Positions 22,227 through 28,474 of a stretch of DNA of 34,826 nt are shown here, piece after piece. A program made the position numbers and the translations under genes. The stretch's first letter is position 1, and the number at the start of each line of letters is the position of its first letter. A model generated the notes under the pieces. The model had not been told where the DNA came from. It did no database searches and saw only the letters and a list, made by a program, of their open reading frames with translations. Source of the DNA: a virus; IMG/VR virus record IMGVR_UViG_3300021963_000375, positions 1 through 34,826 of that record; one strand, 5' to 3'.

Positions 22227-22424
22227 TTACTTACTGGGTGTAGTGCTCTTGAATAGAATTGAGCAAAGAAGGCTTAGTCCCCATGCTTCAAGCAGGCTGA
22301 TCTCCTTGAGATCAAACAGTGTGGGCATGAGCCAATTCCATAGCAACCACACTGGTATAGATGCGATAACGCTGACAATAAAGGCCAAGGCCAGAATGGC
22401 CAAGGCCGCGTAGATCAAGTTCAT
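22227..22424 (-). CDS. Small membrane protein
   Basis: A 65-residue protein with two hydrophobic helices (AALAILALAFIVSVIASIPVWLLW and AWGLSLLCSILF) and the motif WNWLMPTLFDLKEISLLEAWGLSLL, a pattern recurring in small phage membrane proteins where WNWLxPxLF...I....A is conserved. It is translated in a run of tiny minus-strand genes with 3-9 base gaps, probably from the promoter at 22966-22994. Confidence 0.75.
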   Translation of the reverse strand: MNLIYAALAILALAFIVSVIASIPVWLLWNWLMPTLFDLKEISLLEAWGLSLLCSILFKSTTPSK

Positions 22425-22427
22425 CGG

Positions 22428-22586
22428 TTATCCCCAGCGGCTACTAATACTCTTTAGTTCTCGGATCTCTGCGTTGATCGCAGCGATGCGGGCCTCAATT
22501 TGGGCATTGGATTCCGGATCCAGTTCACCTCTAACTTCGCAAAGGTATACTAGTTCTTCGTAGAGGTTGTCAATGGTGTCATTCAT
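22428..22586 (-). CDS. Tiny coiled-coil protein
   Basis: A 52-residue protein, MNDTIDNLYEELVYLCEVRGE then IEARIAAINAEIRELKSISS, a predicted continuous coiled coil. AAGGACTTAAC precedes the ATG. It is tightly packed between two small membrane-protein genes (3-base gap downstream, 9 upstream). Unrecognised, but heptad pattern, ribosome binding site and packing support a real gene. Confidence 0.6.
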   Translation of the reverse strand: MNDTIDNLYEELVYLCEVRGELDPESNAQIEARIAAINAEIRELKSISSRWG

Positions 22587-22595
22587 GTTAAGTCC

Positions 22596-22712
22596 TTATA
22601 GGTAAAAAGCCAGTTTGGTTAGCAATCGGGCGGTATAGAGTAGGACTGCTTGGAAGAACCCAGTGACCCAGCCCATGTAGATCACTGTGAGCAAGCCTAT
22701 CAATCGCAGCAT
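22596..22712 (-). CDS. Tiny membrane protein
   Basis: A 38-residue protein, MLRLIGLLTVIYMGWVTGFF then AVLLYTARLLTKLAFYL, almost wholly hydrophobic. GGAGTG precedes the ATG, which overlaps the neighbourhood of the upstream gene's stop by position (next stop at 22714). It would be a single- or double-pass inner-membrane peptide. Confidence 0.55.
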   Translation of the reverse strand: MLRLIGLLTVIYMGWVTGFFQAVLLYTARLLTKLAFYL

Positions 22713-22713
22713 G

Positions 22714-22935
22714 TTAGGCACTCCTTAGGTTAGCCATCAGCCTATTGTGGATCATAGTCATCTCATCCTGCTCAACGTAGAAGTCCGTCTTTGGGTCGTA
22801 GTATTGACCCACCTTGTTGTCGTAGTAGAGCACACGACCTGAGAAGTTGAATGGGCCCTCAAGTCCCTTGCGTGGGCCGTATTTGACACGCATCTCGTCC
22901 ATTTGAAACTTGTCTGCGATAACCTTGTAGCCCAT
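22714..22935 (-). CDS. Small early phage protein, unknown function
   Basis: A 73-residue protein starting MGYKVIADKFQMDEMRVKYG. The ATG at 22935 follows AAGGAGCAGCAA; an in-frame ATG at 22959 lies in the standard early leader and is not used as the start here. KVGQYYDPKTDFYVEQDEM is a distinctive motif seen in small phage proteins. It is first in a run of four or five co-transcribed genes. Confidence 0.75.
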   Translation of the reverse strand: MGYKVIADKFQMDEMRVKYGPRKGLEGPFNFSGRVLYYDNKVGQYYDPKTDFYVEQDEMTMIHNRLMANLRSA

Positions 22936-22965
22936 TTGCTGCTCCTTGTTGTTTACCATACAAGT

Positions 22966-22994
22966 ATTATAGCCCCATTTGGGTCTCGGGTCAA
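22966..22994 (-). promoter_or_regulatory. Early promoter with leader type A
   Basis: Minus strand TTGACC, 17 bp, TATAAT, then a leader with GTAAACAACAAGGAGC. The upstream gene's TGA lies in the -35 box. Confidence 0.85.
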
Positions 22995-23152
22995 GTCTGT
23001 GGCGTTTCTGCTACAATCTCCCAGAAGATCTTTGGATTCAGCCGTTGCCTCTGTCGCCAGTAGGGCAAGGCCCAAGCAAGGTTAGTCTCTATCACAATAG
23101 GAGTCATTTGACCCATCAAGTTCCTATGCCGGCTCATATACACTCGCATCAT
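22991..23152 (-). CDS. Tiny early protein, unknown function
   Basis: A 53-residue basic protein, MMRVYMSRHRNLMGQMTPIV then ETNLAWALPYWRQRQRLNPK. It starts at one of two consecutive ATGs after AAGGAGAGGTCATACA. It has its own promoter (23187-23215), and its stop TGA is part of the next -35 hexamer. Unrecognised. Confidence 0.6.
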   Translation of the reverse strand: MMRVYMSRHRNLMGQMTPIVIETNLAWALPYWRQRQRLNPKIFWEIVAETPQT

Positions 23153-23186
23153 TGTATGACCTCTCCTTGTTGTTCACTATACAAGC

Positions 23187-23215
23187 ATTATACAACCAAT
23201 CCAAAGACCTGTCAA
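23187..23215 (-). promoter_or_regulatory. Early promoter with leader type A
   Basis: Minus strand TTGACA, 17 bp, TATAAT, leader ATAGTGAACAACAAGGAG. The preceding gene's TGA is inside the -35. Confidence 0.88.
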
Positions 23216-23361
23216 CTTCGAGGGTCTTTATGCTCAATCTCAACAGATTGGTAGCCACCCCAGTTGACAAAACTTCGCCGAACTTCGAGTGCTTCTTCCA
23301 GTGTGGCACACTCGAGGCGAGCACTGTCTCCTTCATGCTCTATGATCACATAGTAAGTCAT
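23212..23361 (-). CDS. Tiny acidic early protein
   Basis: A 49-residue protein, MTYYVIIEHEGDSARLECAT then LEEALEVRRSFVNWGGYQSV, resembling the small beta-alpha phage proteins that open with YxV...EG and contain an EALE.R helix. AAGGAGCCGTAG precedes the ATG. Its stop TGA is embedded in the next promoter. Confidence 0.65.
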   Translation of the reverse strand: MTYYVIIEHEGDSARLECATLEEALEVRRSFVNWGGYQSVEIEHKDPRS

Positions 23362-23374
23362 CTACGGCTCCTTA

Positions 23375-23578
23375 TCAACCAAACTGCCTGATGTCTGCTC
23401 GCCAATAGATCTCTGCCGTACCTGAGTTCCGTGTGCGAGCATAGGCCTCAGCATCTTGACGGTTGGTGAAGATTCTTGTCTCATCTGGGCAGAGCCGCTG
23501 TCCCCAACCACGCTCATACTCTGTGACAGTGACTTCGAACAAGGGACCTTGAATCATTGGACCTTTCATTACTTGCAT
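23375..23578 (-). CDS. Small early protein, unknown function
   Basis: A 67-residue protein starting MQVMKGPMIQGPLFEVTVTE at 23578, directly after AAGGAGCCGGAA; a longer in-frame reading to 23620 would run into the upstream gene. FTNRQDAEAYARTRNSGTAE suggests a beta-beta-alpha fold as in its small neighbours (an interaction-type mini-domain). It lies in an operon with the tiny membrane protein at 23589. Confidence 0.68.
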   Translation of the reverse strand: MQVMKGPMIQGPLFEVTVTEYERGWGQRLCPDETRIFTNRQDAEAYARTRNSGTAEIYWRADIRQFG

Positions 23579-23588
23579 TTCCGGCTCC

Positions 23589-23705
23589 TTACCTAAACAA
23601 CATACCGTATACAATACCACTCACACAGGTTAGGACGAACACTGCGGGGATGCTGTAGATGGCTAACCAAAACAGTTCATCTAACACTCTATCCAACTTG
23701 CTCAT
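23589..23705 (-). CDS. Tiny membrane protein
   Basis: A 38-residue protein, MSKLDRVLDELFWLAIYSIP then AVFVLTCVSGIVYGMLFR, one membrane helix after a short amphipathic start. AAAAAGGACTACAAG provides the ribosome binding site. It is first in its unit, behind the promoter at 23736-23764. Confidence 0.6.
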   Translation of the reverse strand: MSKLDRVLDELFWLAIYSIPAVFVLTCVSGIVYGMLFR

Positions 23706-23735
23706 CTTGTAGTCCTTTTTGTTTACTGTAACCAT

Positions 23736-23764
23736 ATGATATAGCCATATGAATACCCTGTCAA
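23736..23764 (-). promoter_or_regulatory. Early promoter (weaker -10)
   Basis: Minus strand TTGACA, 17 bp, TATCAT, leader with CAGTAAACAAAAAGGAC. The upstream gene's TGA is part of the -35. Confidence 0.65.
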
Positions 23765-23931
23765 CCAATCAGGTATTCCAGTTCTTCCCTTGCTTCACGC
23801 TCTGTGTCAAAGCCCGAAGCATCGTAGGACCCGTCGTAGAGTTTTACATAATAGCCGCCAACTCCCGGACTGTGATCCAAATCCAAACCGTACTCACCGA
23901 CGCCTTCTACCACAAAGATTGTCTTGTCCAT
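23761..23931 (-). CDS. Small early protein, unknown function
   Basis: A 56-residue acidic protein, MDKTIFVVEGVGEYGLDLDH then GGYYVKLYDGSYDASGFDTE, ending in a helix REAREELEYLIG. It follows the gene at 23941 by 9 bases with GGAGTAGTC before the ATG. The fold resembles the mini beta-beta-alpha proteins nearby. Its TGA is embedded in the next -35 box. Confidence 0.62.
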   Translation of the reverse strand: MDKTIFVVEGVGEYGLDLDHSPGVGGYYVKLYDGSYDASGFDTEREAREELEYLIG

Positions 23932-23940
23932 GACTACTCC

Positions 23941-24240
23941 TTATGCTACAACCACCAGCTCTTTTGCCGGGTAGGTGATCCTACCGTCGAATTCGAGCTG
24001 ATTACGCTCGTCCTGGGTGAGGTAGTCGTCCTCAACCACGTACCAGTCAACGATGTATTCGTTATAGAACTCGTCATCGATCTCACATTGGTCCCGGCAG
24101 CTATCGACCACTGCCTGGGCTGAGTTGAATTGGGTAAAGTTTGGTACCACATAATTGAGGCCTCCTTTGGCTTTCCAGTGGGGCTTCTCAGCAGAGCCAT
24201 AGTTCTCATACACTTGGGTAAGGATCACTAACTTTGCCAT
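23941..24240 (-). CDS. Conserved-looking small phage protein, unknown function
   Basis: A 99-residue protein, MAKLVILTQVYENYGSAEKPHWKAKGG, then a helical middle and DWYVVEDDYLTQDERNQLEFDG. The LTQVYENYG...P.WK.KGG opening is a recognisable block in small phage proteins of unknown function. AAGGAGCAGCAA precedes the ATG. It is first gene of its unit. Confidence 0.78.
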   Translation of the reverse strand: MAKLVILTQVYENYGSAEKPHWKAKGGLNYVVPNFTQFNSAQAVVDSCRDQCEIDDEFYNEYIVDWYVVEDDYLTQDERNQLEFDGRITYPAKELVVVA

Positions 24241-24272
24241 TTGCTGCTCCTTGTCTGTTTCGCTATGTTTCT

Positions 24273-24301
24273 ATTATAGGATCATTTGGAGTGGCTGTCA
24301 A
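24273..24301 (-). promoter_or_regulatory. Consensus early promoter
   Basis: Minus strand TTGACA, 17 bp, TATAAT, leader ending ACAAGGAGC. Confidence 0.88.
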
Positions 24302-24305
24302 CCCT

Positions 24306-24355
24306 GTGGCATTTTGGCCACCGAGGGTGCCGGGGTCTGTGGCATCTACGCCACA
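24306..24355. terminator. Two TGTGGC-family hairpins
   Basis: GTGGC/GCCAC at 24306-24321 and TGTGGC/GCCACA at 24338-24355. The second has the stop codon of the gene at 24346 in its loop. No T-run follows, so termination may be partial. Confidence 0.6.
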
Positions 24356-24576
24356 ACATACTTTTGTAGGATGCCCACAGTGCCCGCAATGGCCATTACA
24401 ACATTTGTAGCAATTAATGCCCGGTCTTTCATCATCACAGCAGCCGCTAGCCAAATTAGTCCTGCAATGTATAACAGTGTAGGACCCTGCGCATAGCCTG
24501 CCTGCGTCATATAACCAGCGGGCACCAACAGTGCCGTCGCTGTCCATTTTAAAACGTTAAGCAATTTATCGTTCAC
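24346..24576 (-). CDS. Small membrane protein
   Basis: A 76-residue protein from GTG at 24576 (VNDKLLNVLKWTATALLVPAG), overlapping the upstream gene's stop by 11 bases. It has three hydrophobic helices including LLYIAGLIWLAAAVMM and VVMAIAGTVGILQKYV, arranged like the small YgaP/SemiSWEET-sized bundles, but no family is assigned. Longer in-frame readings run through the upstream gene and are rejected. Confidence 0.65.
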   Translation of the reverse strand: MNDKLLNVLKWTATALLVPAGYMTQAGYAQGPTLLYIAGLIWLAAAVMMKDRALIATNVVMAIAGTVGILQKYVVA

Positions 24577-24793
24577 CTGTAGCAATCTCTCTAGCAACTT
24601 CTCGTATAGCACGCCCTGCAGCTTCAAATGCATTAGTATAAGCATAGTCATCGCTTAGACTGTTAAAGCCCCTCCACAAGCGCCAAATGTCTGCGTCACT
24701 GTCATAATTTTCAACACGGATGTCGTAGGTGTTAGCAAAAGGATCCCCTAAGCTTACAACACGTACAAGTCCATAGTCGTGTATAATTCTCAT
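24566..24793 (-). CDS. Small early protein, unknown function
   Basis: A 75-residue protein, MRIIHDYGLVRVVSLGDPFAN, then YDIRVENYDSDADIWRLWRGFN and a C-terminal helix EAAGRAIREVAREIATGER. It is translationally packed between the genes at 24797 and 24576. Unrecognised; the alternating beta-turn pattern and the coupling indicate a true gene. Confidence 0.7.
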   Translation of the reverse strand: MRIIHDYGLVRVVSLGDPFANTYDIRVENYDSDADIWRLWRGFNSLSDDYAYTNAFEAAGRAIREVAREIATGER

Positions 24794-24796
24794 AAC

Positions 24797-25120
24797 TTAA
24801 GCCTCCATGCTAGCAAGTTCGTCCTCTTGCATGCCCTGCTCTGTAAAGCATACCTTAAAGCCTAGTGCTTCGCTAATAGCACGCTCAAACGCCGTGTCTG
24901 TGTAGATGTCCCATTCACTGTCGTGTCCAACATGCACTTGTACATTCACTTCGTTGTCAAATGCCTGTGTGCTAACATCTATACTGGTCACACGCACTCT
25001 GCGTCCTGCTTCGCAGCCCCATAAGCCGTCGCCAGCGCACACTACAGTAAAATTGCAGTCAAATCGCATAGTAGTCATATCGCTATGTTTTTCAAAACTG
25101 CTTAGTACTAATTTTTTCAT
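24797..25120 (-). CDS. Small early protein, unknown function
   Basis: A 107-residue protein, MKKLVLSSFEKHSDMTTMRFD, followed by FTVVCAGDGLWGCEAGRRVRV and a C-terminal acidic stretch QGMQEDELASMEA. It is beta-rich, with three Cys that do not form an obvious zinc motif. AGGAGCGAAG precedes the ATG. It heads a three-gene unit. Confidence 0.7.
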   Translation of the reverse strand: MKKLVLSSFEKHSDMTTMRFDCNFTVVCAGDGLWGCEAGRRVRVTSIDVSTQAFDNEVNVQVHVGHDSEWDIYTDTAFERAISEALGFKVCFTEQGMQEDELASMEA

Positions 25121-25149
25121 CTTCGCTCCTACTTGTTTACAATAAAAAC

Positions 25150-25177
25150 ATTATAGCACAACACAGCCCAAAGTCAA
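25150..25177 (-). promoter_or_regulatory. Early promoter
   Basis: Minus strand TTGACT, 16 bp, TATAAT, leader ending AAACAAGTAGGAGCGAAG. Confidence 0.8.
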
Positions 25178-25198
25178 CTGTGTTGTGCTTATACAACA

Positions 25199-25489
25199 CT
25201 AGCCTAATACGCAGTTATTAATGCGCAAGTAAGTGTTCCCACCACAGCGTCCCATTTCGTTATATTTGCTAGTAGTAACTTTCACTTTGTTATTGTAGCC
25301 TGCTAGTGCAAATAACGCCTGTAATTCTGTAGCAATCGCTTTTGCTTTGTGCTCGTACACAAAAAATGTAACATTACGCAAGTCGCTATTTGTTAAATTA
25401 ATGTCTGTGTAGCTCTTGCCGTAAATGTTGTCGTTAGCAATGCTGCGCACAAGTTTACGCACAAGTTTTGTGTTAATTAGTTTTTGCAT
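25199..25489 (-). CDS. Small basic early protein, unknown function
   Basis: A 96-residue protein, MQKLINTKLVRKLVRSIAND, then SYTDINLTNSDLRNVTFFVYE and an ALFALAGYNNKVKVTTSKYNEMGRCGG region. AAAGGAGCAGCAA precedes the ATG. The helix-strand mix and basic N-terminus could suit a nucleic-acid or protein-binding function, not further resolvable. Confidence 0.72.
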   Translation of the reverse strand: MQKLINTKLVRKLVRSIANDNIYGKSYTDINLTNSDLRNVTFFVYEHKAKAIATELQALFALAGYNNKVKVTTSKYNEMGRCGGNTYLRINNCVLG

Positions 25490-25515
25490 TTGCTGCTCCT
25501 TTGTGTTAAAAATAC

Positions 25516-25543
25516 ATTATAGCACACTGCTAGTTAAAAGCAA
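25516..25543 (-). promoter_or_regulatory. Early promoter
   Basis: Minus strand TTGCTT, 16 bp, TATAAT; short leader with AAAGGAGC. Confidence 0.7.
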
Positions 25544-25554
25544 GTGTGTTGTTT

Positions 25555-25731
25555 TTATGCCACAGTGCTTGCTACAATGTCAAATGCTTCTGTTGCGTAA
25601 ATGTCACTGCCAAATTCCTCCTGTGTCTCTACAATAGCACGCTCAGCAGCACGTCGTGTGGCAAAAGTGCCATAGTGCTCTCTCTCGTTGCTGTCGTTAT
25701 AAAAAAACAAATTGTATACTTTTTTAGCCAT
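25555..25731 (-). CDS. Tiny early protein, unknown function
   Basis: A 58-residue protein, MAKKVYNLFFYNDSNEREHY, then ATRRAAERAIVETQEEFGSD. The YxFxYNDSNEREHYGTFATRRAAERA composition resembles its small neighbours (strand, loop, helix). GAGAGAGCGTAA precedes the ATG. It has its own promoter. Confidence 0.62.
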   Translation of the reverse strand: MAKKVYNLFFYNDSNEREHYGTFATRRAAERAIVETQEEFGSDIYATEAFDIVASTVA

Positions 25732-25765
25732 TTACGCTCTCTCTCTTTGTTGTTACAGTAAAAGC

Positions 25766-25793
25766 ATTATAGCATACTGCGCACAAAAAGCAA
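25766..25793 (-). promoter_or_regulatory. Early promoter
   Basis: Minus strand TTGCTT, 16 bp, TATAAT, leader with GTAACAACAAAGAGAGAG. A TGTGGC/GCCACA hairpin (25797-25814) lies just upstream. Confidence 0.7.
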
Positions 25794-25796
25794 GCG

Positions 25797-25814
25797 TGTG
25801 GCTAAAAAGCCACA
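25797..25814. terminator. TGTGGC-family hairpin
   Basis: TGTGGC, loop TAAAAA, GCCACA, immediately upstream of the -35 of the promoter at 25766-25793. The rest of the gap to 25932 holds only a short GGGC/GCCC hairpin. Confidence 0.6.
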
Positions 25815-25932
25815 GTCATGACTGTGTTGTATAGGAGCCACAGACTCGAAACTGGTTGACAAGGAGCGAATTTGGCAATACAGTTTGGTCTGTGGCAGAC
25901 ACCGGGGCGGGAGCGAAGCGCCCTAGCATCGT

Positions 25933-26523
25933 TTAGTCAGTATGGGGCGGCAGTTTGTGGTTGCGCTCGTCCTCCATGTCAGTGTCCATGTTCTTGCGGT
26001 CTTCTTCAACTATCTCCTCAAGTTCATTCAGCAATTCTTCCTCAGAGTCATCCCTATATGATTCCCACTCTGCCATGCGCTCAGTGATGCCAAACTCTTC
26101 ATCAATGTCTTCACCTACGATGTCCTTGATCTCATCTGGATCAGCATTAGCATATTCTCTATAGTCATCATCAAAGTCGTTCTCATCACCTGTGACTCTA
26201 CCACAGAAAGCCATACCGGGCTCATCGTAGTAGGCATCAACTTCATAGCCCGCAGCACACATGGCACGATAGACTTCGATGGGTGGAGCCCATGCTGAGT
26301 CAAAGTAGAAGGTAGCTTGATGTGCTAGCTCCTCTACGACATCACCTGTGACATCCCACTTGGTGCCCCAGTTAGACACACAGAAGTCATAGTTCCATTC
26401 ATTGTTGGGCAAGGGCACAAAGGTCTCACACAATTTACCATCATTGAAAGCCAAAACAGCTAACTTGATCTTACGTGGATCTTTGTGTGACACTGTCAAC
26501 TTGTTAGCGCACCAATTAGGCAT
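25933..26523 (-). CDS. Api92/DUF1281-like ferredoxin-fold protein
   Basis: A 196-residue protein beginning MPNWCANKLTVSHKDPRKIK with FVPLPNNEWNYDFCVSNWGTKWDVTG. The MPNWCxNxLxV opening with VPxP...W...NWGTKWD is diagnostic of the Api92-like (DUF1281/YubB ferredoxin-like) proteins found in phages and plasmids. The C-terminal third is extremely acidic (DENDFDDDYREYANADPDEI). Function is unknown. It follows the gene at 26580 after a GGGGTAT/ATACCCC hairpin. Confidence 0.88.
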   Translation of the reverse strand: MPNWCANKLTVSHKDPRKIKLAVLAFNDGKLCETFVPLPNNEWNYDFCVSNWGTKWDVTGDVVEELAHQATFYFDSAWAPPIEVYRAMCAAGYEVDAYYDEPGMAFCGRVTGDENDFDDDYREYANADPDEIKDIVGEDIDEEFGITERMAEWESYRDDSEEELLNELEEIVEEDRKNMDTDMEDERNHKLPPHTD

Positions 26524-26552
26524 AATAAAACTCCATTCTAAATTAGATAGGT

Positions 26553-26571
26553 GGGGTATAGTGAATACCCC
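26553..26571. terminator. GGGGTAT hairpin between early genes
   Basis: GGGGTAT, loop AGTGA, ATACCCC. It may modulate read-through into the Api92-like gene, which lacks its own clear sigma70 promoter. Confidence 0.5.
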
Positions 26572-26579
26572 GCTATTGG

Positions 26580-26822
26580 TTAGACAGTTTCCTTGTTGAT
26601 TTTCTTAATAGCCTGCTCTTCCTGCCGCTGTGTAGCACGGATGAAGTCATTGATCAAGCCCTTCTGATACCGCTTGGGCGTATACCGCAACATCTCAATC
26701 ACAGTGCTCTCAAGGTAGCCAGCAGCATAAGAGTGACTGCCATAGTTCTTAAGACTGGCATCTGTGAACGCCTTGAGCACAATCTTCAAAGTGTCTTGAT
26801 TCTCTGTAGTCCACATTCCCAT
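26580..26822 (-). CDS. Small helical early protein, unknown function
   Basis: An 80-residue protein, MGMWTTENQDTLKIVLKAFT, with SYAAGYLESTVIEMLRYTPK and a basic end RYQKGLINDFIRATQRQEEQAI. The helices could form a small DNA- or protein-binding bundle. It has type B leader and a promoter nested in the end of the SWIM gene. Confidence 0.7.
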   Translation of the reverse strand: MGMWTTENQDTLKIVLKAFTDASLKNYGSHSYAAGYLESTVIEMLRYTPKRYQKGLINDFIRATQRQEEQAIKKINKETV

Positions 26823-26854
26823 CTTTCGCTCCTAAGTAATTGTTCAGTTCAATA

Positions 26855-26882
26855 ATTATACACTAATTTAGATCTAGGTCAA
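26855..26882 (-). promoter_or_regulatory. Early promoter with leader type B
   Basis: Minus strand TTGACC, 16 bp, TATAAT, then the leader ACTGAACAATTACTTAGGAG. The -35 and spacer lie in the last codons of the SWIM gene. Confidence 0.82.
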
Positions 26883-27210
26883 CCTGTTGCCGTTCTGCCA
26901 CATGACGACAAGCGCCCCTGTAAGTATAGCCCGGGCAGGAGCAGGAATAGTTGCCTTCGCTGAGTCTTACTGTATGAAAGTCGCCACGACTTCCCGGCAC
27001 TCTCCACTCATTGGTCTTCTGCCCGGGCTCTTCTTCAAGTTCCCTAAACTGCCGTCCTCTACGATCTAATACAATAGGTGCCTTAAACTTGCGAACCCGC
27101 TGTTCACCTTGTGGCACATAGGCTATGATGTGACGCAGGTCATCGTCAAATACATAGACATGATTTGGAGTGGCATCTGTCCACTCCGTGGTCTCCTCAA
27201 ATACTCGCAT
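26863..27210 (-). CDS. SWIM zinc-finger protein
   Basis: A 115-residue protein. HTVRLSEGNYSCSCPGYTYRGACRHVAERQ near the C-terminus is a SWIM domain (Cys-x-Cys...Cys-x-His). The N-terminal part (TPNHVYVFDDDLRHIIAYVPQGEQ) is beta-rich. SWIM domains mediate DNA or protein binding, e.g. in bacterial SNF2 ATPases and MuDR transposases. A free-standing SWIM protein in a phage early region suggests a host-directed or recombination-related factor. It overlaps the next gene by one base. Confidence 0.85.
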   Translation of the reverse strand: MRVFEETTEWTDATPNHVYVFDDDLRHIIAYVPQGEQRVRKFKAPIVLDRRGRQFRELEEEPGQKTNEWRVPGSRGDFHTVRLSEGNYSCSCPGYTYRGACRHVAERQQVDLDLN

Positions 27211-27452
27211 TAGTAGTCTACTCTGGTAGCACCCGTCTCCGGGTCAACATCTACAAAAACCTTAGTGGTCTGCTCAATGCCCATTTCCTTGTCAAAGTAT
27301 TTTACCTTATAGCAGAACTGACCGCCGTTAGTAATACCTAAGAACTTGGCACTGGTAAACCTGTCACCCTTGTAGCCAGTGATCCTAATACCTTCCGTCA
27401 AGTCTGCGGCAGTGAAGGTGCTTAAGATCTCAATGTCCTCTGCCAATACCAT
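27210..27452 (-). CDS. Small early protein, unknown function
   Basis: An 80-residue protein, MVLAEDIEILSTFTAADLTE, then RITGYKGDRFTSAKFLGITN and CYKVKYFDKEMGIEQTTKVFVDVDPET. It is a compact beta-barrel-like sequence with no motif. The stop and start codons overlap with both neighbours (1-base overlaps at 27210 and 27452), showing translational coupling in a three-gene unit. Confidence 0.72.
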   Translation of the reverse strand: MVLAEDIEILSTFTAADLTEGIRITGYKGDRFTSAKFLGITNGGQFCYKVKYFDKEMGIEQTTKVFVDVDPETGATRVDY

Positions 27453-27604
27453 TATGCCATCTCCATATAAAGGTTAGCACGTTGCCACTTCCAAAGGTCC
27501 GTTATACTATTAAACACGGGGCCAATGAACTCTACGGGCTCTCCCTCAGCATTTACGCTGGCAGTGACCCATCCACCTACTACACTCCAACACGCATATT
27601 TCAT
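27452..27604 (-). CDS. Tiny early protein, unknown function
   Basis: A 50-residue protein, MKYACWSVVGGWVTASVNAE then SITDLWKWQRANLYMEMA. The ATG at 27604 follows AAGGAGCGAACA; a longer in-frame reading (27634) lies in the early leader. It is first of a three-gene operon with the SWIM protein. Confidence 0.65.
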   Translation of the reverse strand: MKYACWSVVGGWVTASVNAEGEPVEFIGPVFNSITDLWKWQRANLYMEMA

Positions 27605-27634
27605 TGTTCGCTCCTTGTTGTTCACTATACCCAT

Positions 27635-27663
27635 ATTATAGCAAGTTTCGAGACCCTAGTCAA
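27635..27663 (-). promoter_or_regulatory. Early promoter with its -35 in a hairpin loop
   Basis: Minus strand TTGACT, 17 bp, TATAAT, leader ATAGTGAACAACAAGGAG. The -35 lies in the loop of GAGACCCT/AGGGTCTC (27650-27675). Confidence 0.85.
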
Positions 27664-27675
27664 CCTAAGGGTCTC
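27650..27675. terminator. Hairpin overlapping a promoter
   Basis: GAGACCCT and AGGGTCTC form an 8-bp stem with a 10-base loop that contains the -35 hexamer of the next unit. It follows the stop of the gene at 27692. Confidence 0.65.
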
Positions 27676-27691
27676 TGTTGCGTTATTACAA

Positions 27692-27943
27692 CTAGCGGTA
27701 GAGGCTGGTGCGTTCTTGCTCATAGCAGTCGGGCTCAATACCTGCTTCTTCACCTGCTACAAGTTCGTCCGCAAAATTTATAAAGGACTCGCAGGCGTGG
27801 AACAGTTCTTCAAAACTCTCACGCTCTGAGCGGCTAAGGTCGTGTAAGAACATAGGGCCCTCTTCCCGCATAGCATTAAGGATTTGGTGCATAGCAAGTA
27901 AAGTGTTCTCGCACATACAGTATGACATATTGGGTCCACGCAT
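27692..27943 (-). CDS. Small acidic early protein, unknown function
   Basis: An 83-residue protein, MRGPNMSYCMCENTLLAMHQ, then RSERESFEELFHACESFINF and an acidic end EAGIEPDCYEQERTSLYR. It is helical, with four Cys and two His scattered. AGGAGCGAACAA precedes the ATG. It is a single-gene unit with a type B leader and hairpins on both sides. Confidence 0.7.
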   Translation of the reverse strand: MRGPNMSYCMCENTLLAMHQILNAMREEGPMFLHDLSRSERESFEELFHACESFINFADELVAGEEAGIEPDCYEQERTSLYR

Positions 27944-27976
27944 TTGTTCGCTCCTAAGTAGTTGTTCAGTTCAATA

Positions 27977-28005
27977 ATTATATGGCAATTTACGCTGTCT
28001 GTCAA
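27977..28005 (-). promoter_or_regulatory. Consensus early promoter with leader type B
   Basis: Minus strand TTGACA, 17 bp, TATAAT, leader ACTGAACAACTACTTAGGAG. Confidence 0.9.
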
Positions 28006-28007
28006 CG

Positions 28008-28027
28008 GTGTGGCTATGCTGCCACAC
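28008..28027. terminator. TGTGGC-family hairpin
   Basis: GTGTGGC, loop of 6, GCCACAC, placed between the stop codon of the HNH gene and the -35 box of the next promoter. Confidence 0.75.
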
Positions 28028-28449
28028 TAGGCCACCAGGCCCAATGACCTGCGCCCTGGACTAAGATAGTCCTTGTTCATCACAGTCTTGTAGGCATGAC
28101 AACATTTGCATAGTGTTTGAAGATTAGCTTCACGGTTATCAGCAGGATCCCCGTTGATATGATCAACATCTAACATTCCTTCCCAATGTATGTTAGTGGT
28201 ACAGGTGAATCCCAATCGACCGTCTTTGTTCTCACAGTAGTCTTTTCTATATTTGCGCCACGGATGCCAACTATTAAGAAGCTTTGAAACACTGATACCA
28301 TTTTTTTTGGCCAGCCGTTTAATATGGCATTGCCCACACCATTTACGATAGCAGGCATATCCGTCATAATAGTCACGTATAAGAGCTGCATCCCCACTAC
28401 AACCCGGAGTAATACAGGATGGTCTGTCTTCGTAAGGCACTGTTGGCAT
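28027..28449 (-). CDS. HNH homing-type endonuclease
   Basis: A 140-residue protein starting MPTVPYEDRPSCITPGCSGD at 28449 after AACAAGGAGAAACCG. CITPGCSG...CYRKWCGQCH forms an N-terminal zinc element. LDVDHINGDPADNREANLQTLCKCCHAYKT is the HNH core (His-Asn-His with the CxxC zinc pair), typical of phage homing endonucleases. The unit has a hairpin and a -35-like TTGACA but no -10, so it probably depends on read-through from the gene at 28508. Likely a mobile gene inserted between two early genes. Confidence 0.88.
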   Translation of the reverse strand: MPTVPYEDRPSCITPGCSGDAALIRDYYDGYACYRKWCGQCHIKRLAKKNGISVSKLLNSWHPWRKYRKDYCENKDGRLGFTCTTNIHWEGMLDVDHINGDPADNREANLQTLCKCCHAYKTVMNKDYLSPGRRSLGLVA

Positions 28450-28474
28450 CGGTTTCTCCTTGTTGTTGTCAATG

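Noticed and set aside
22935-22959. N-terminal extension MVNNKEQQ on the gene at 22714
   Set aside because: These codons are the standard type A leader and ribosome binding site, present in other units outside any frame.
24263-24547. A 94-codon minus-strand frame with Cys clusters
   Set aside because: It overlaps two better-supported genes and the intergenic hairpins and promoter, and has no ribosome binding site.
25852-25880. Plus-strand TTGACA-17-TACAGT promoter-like sequence
   Set aside because: No plus-strand gene follows and the -10 is poor.
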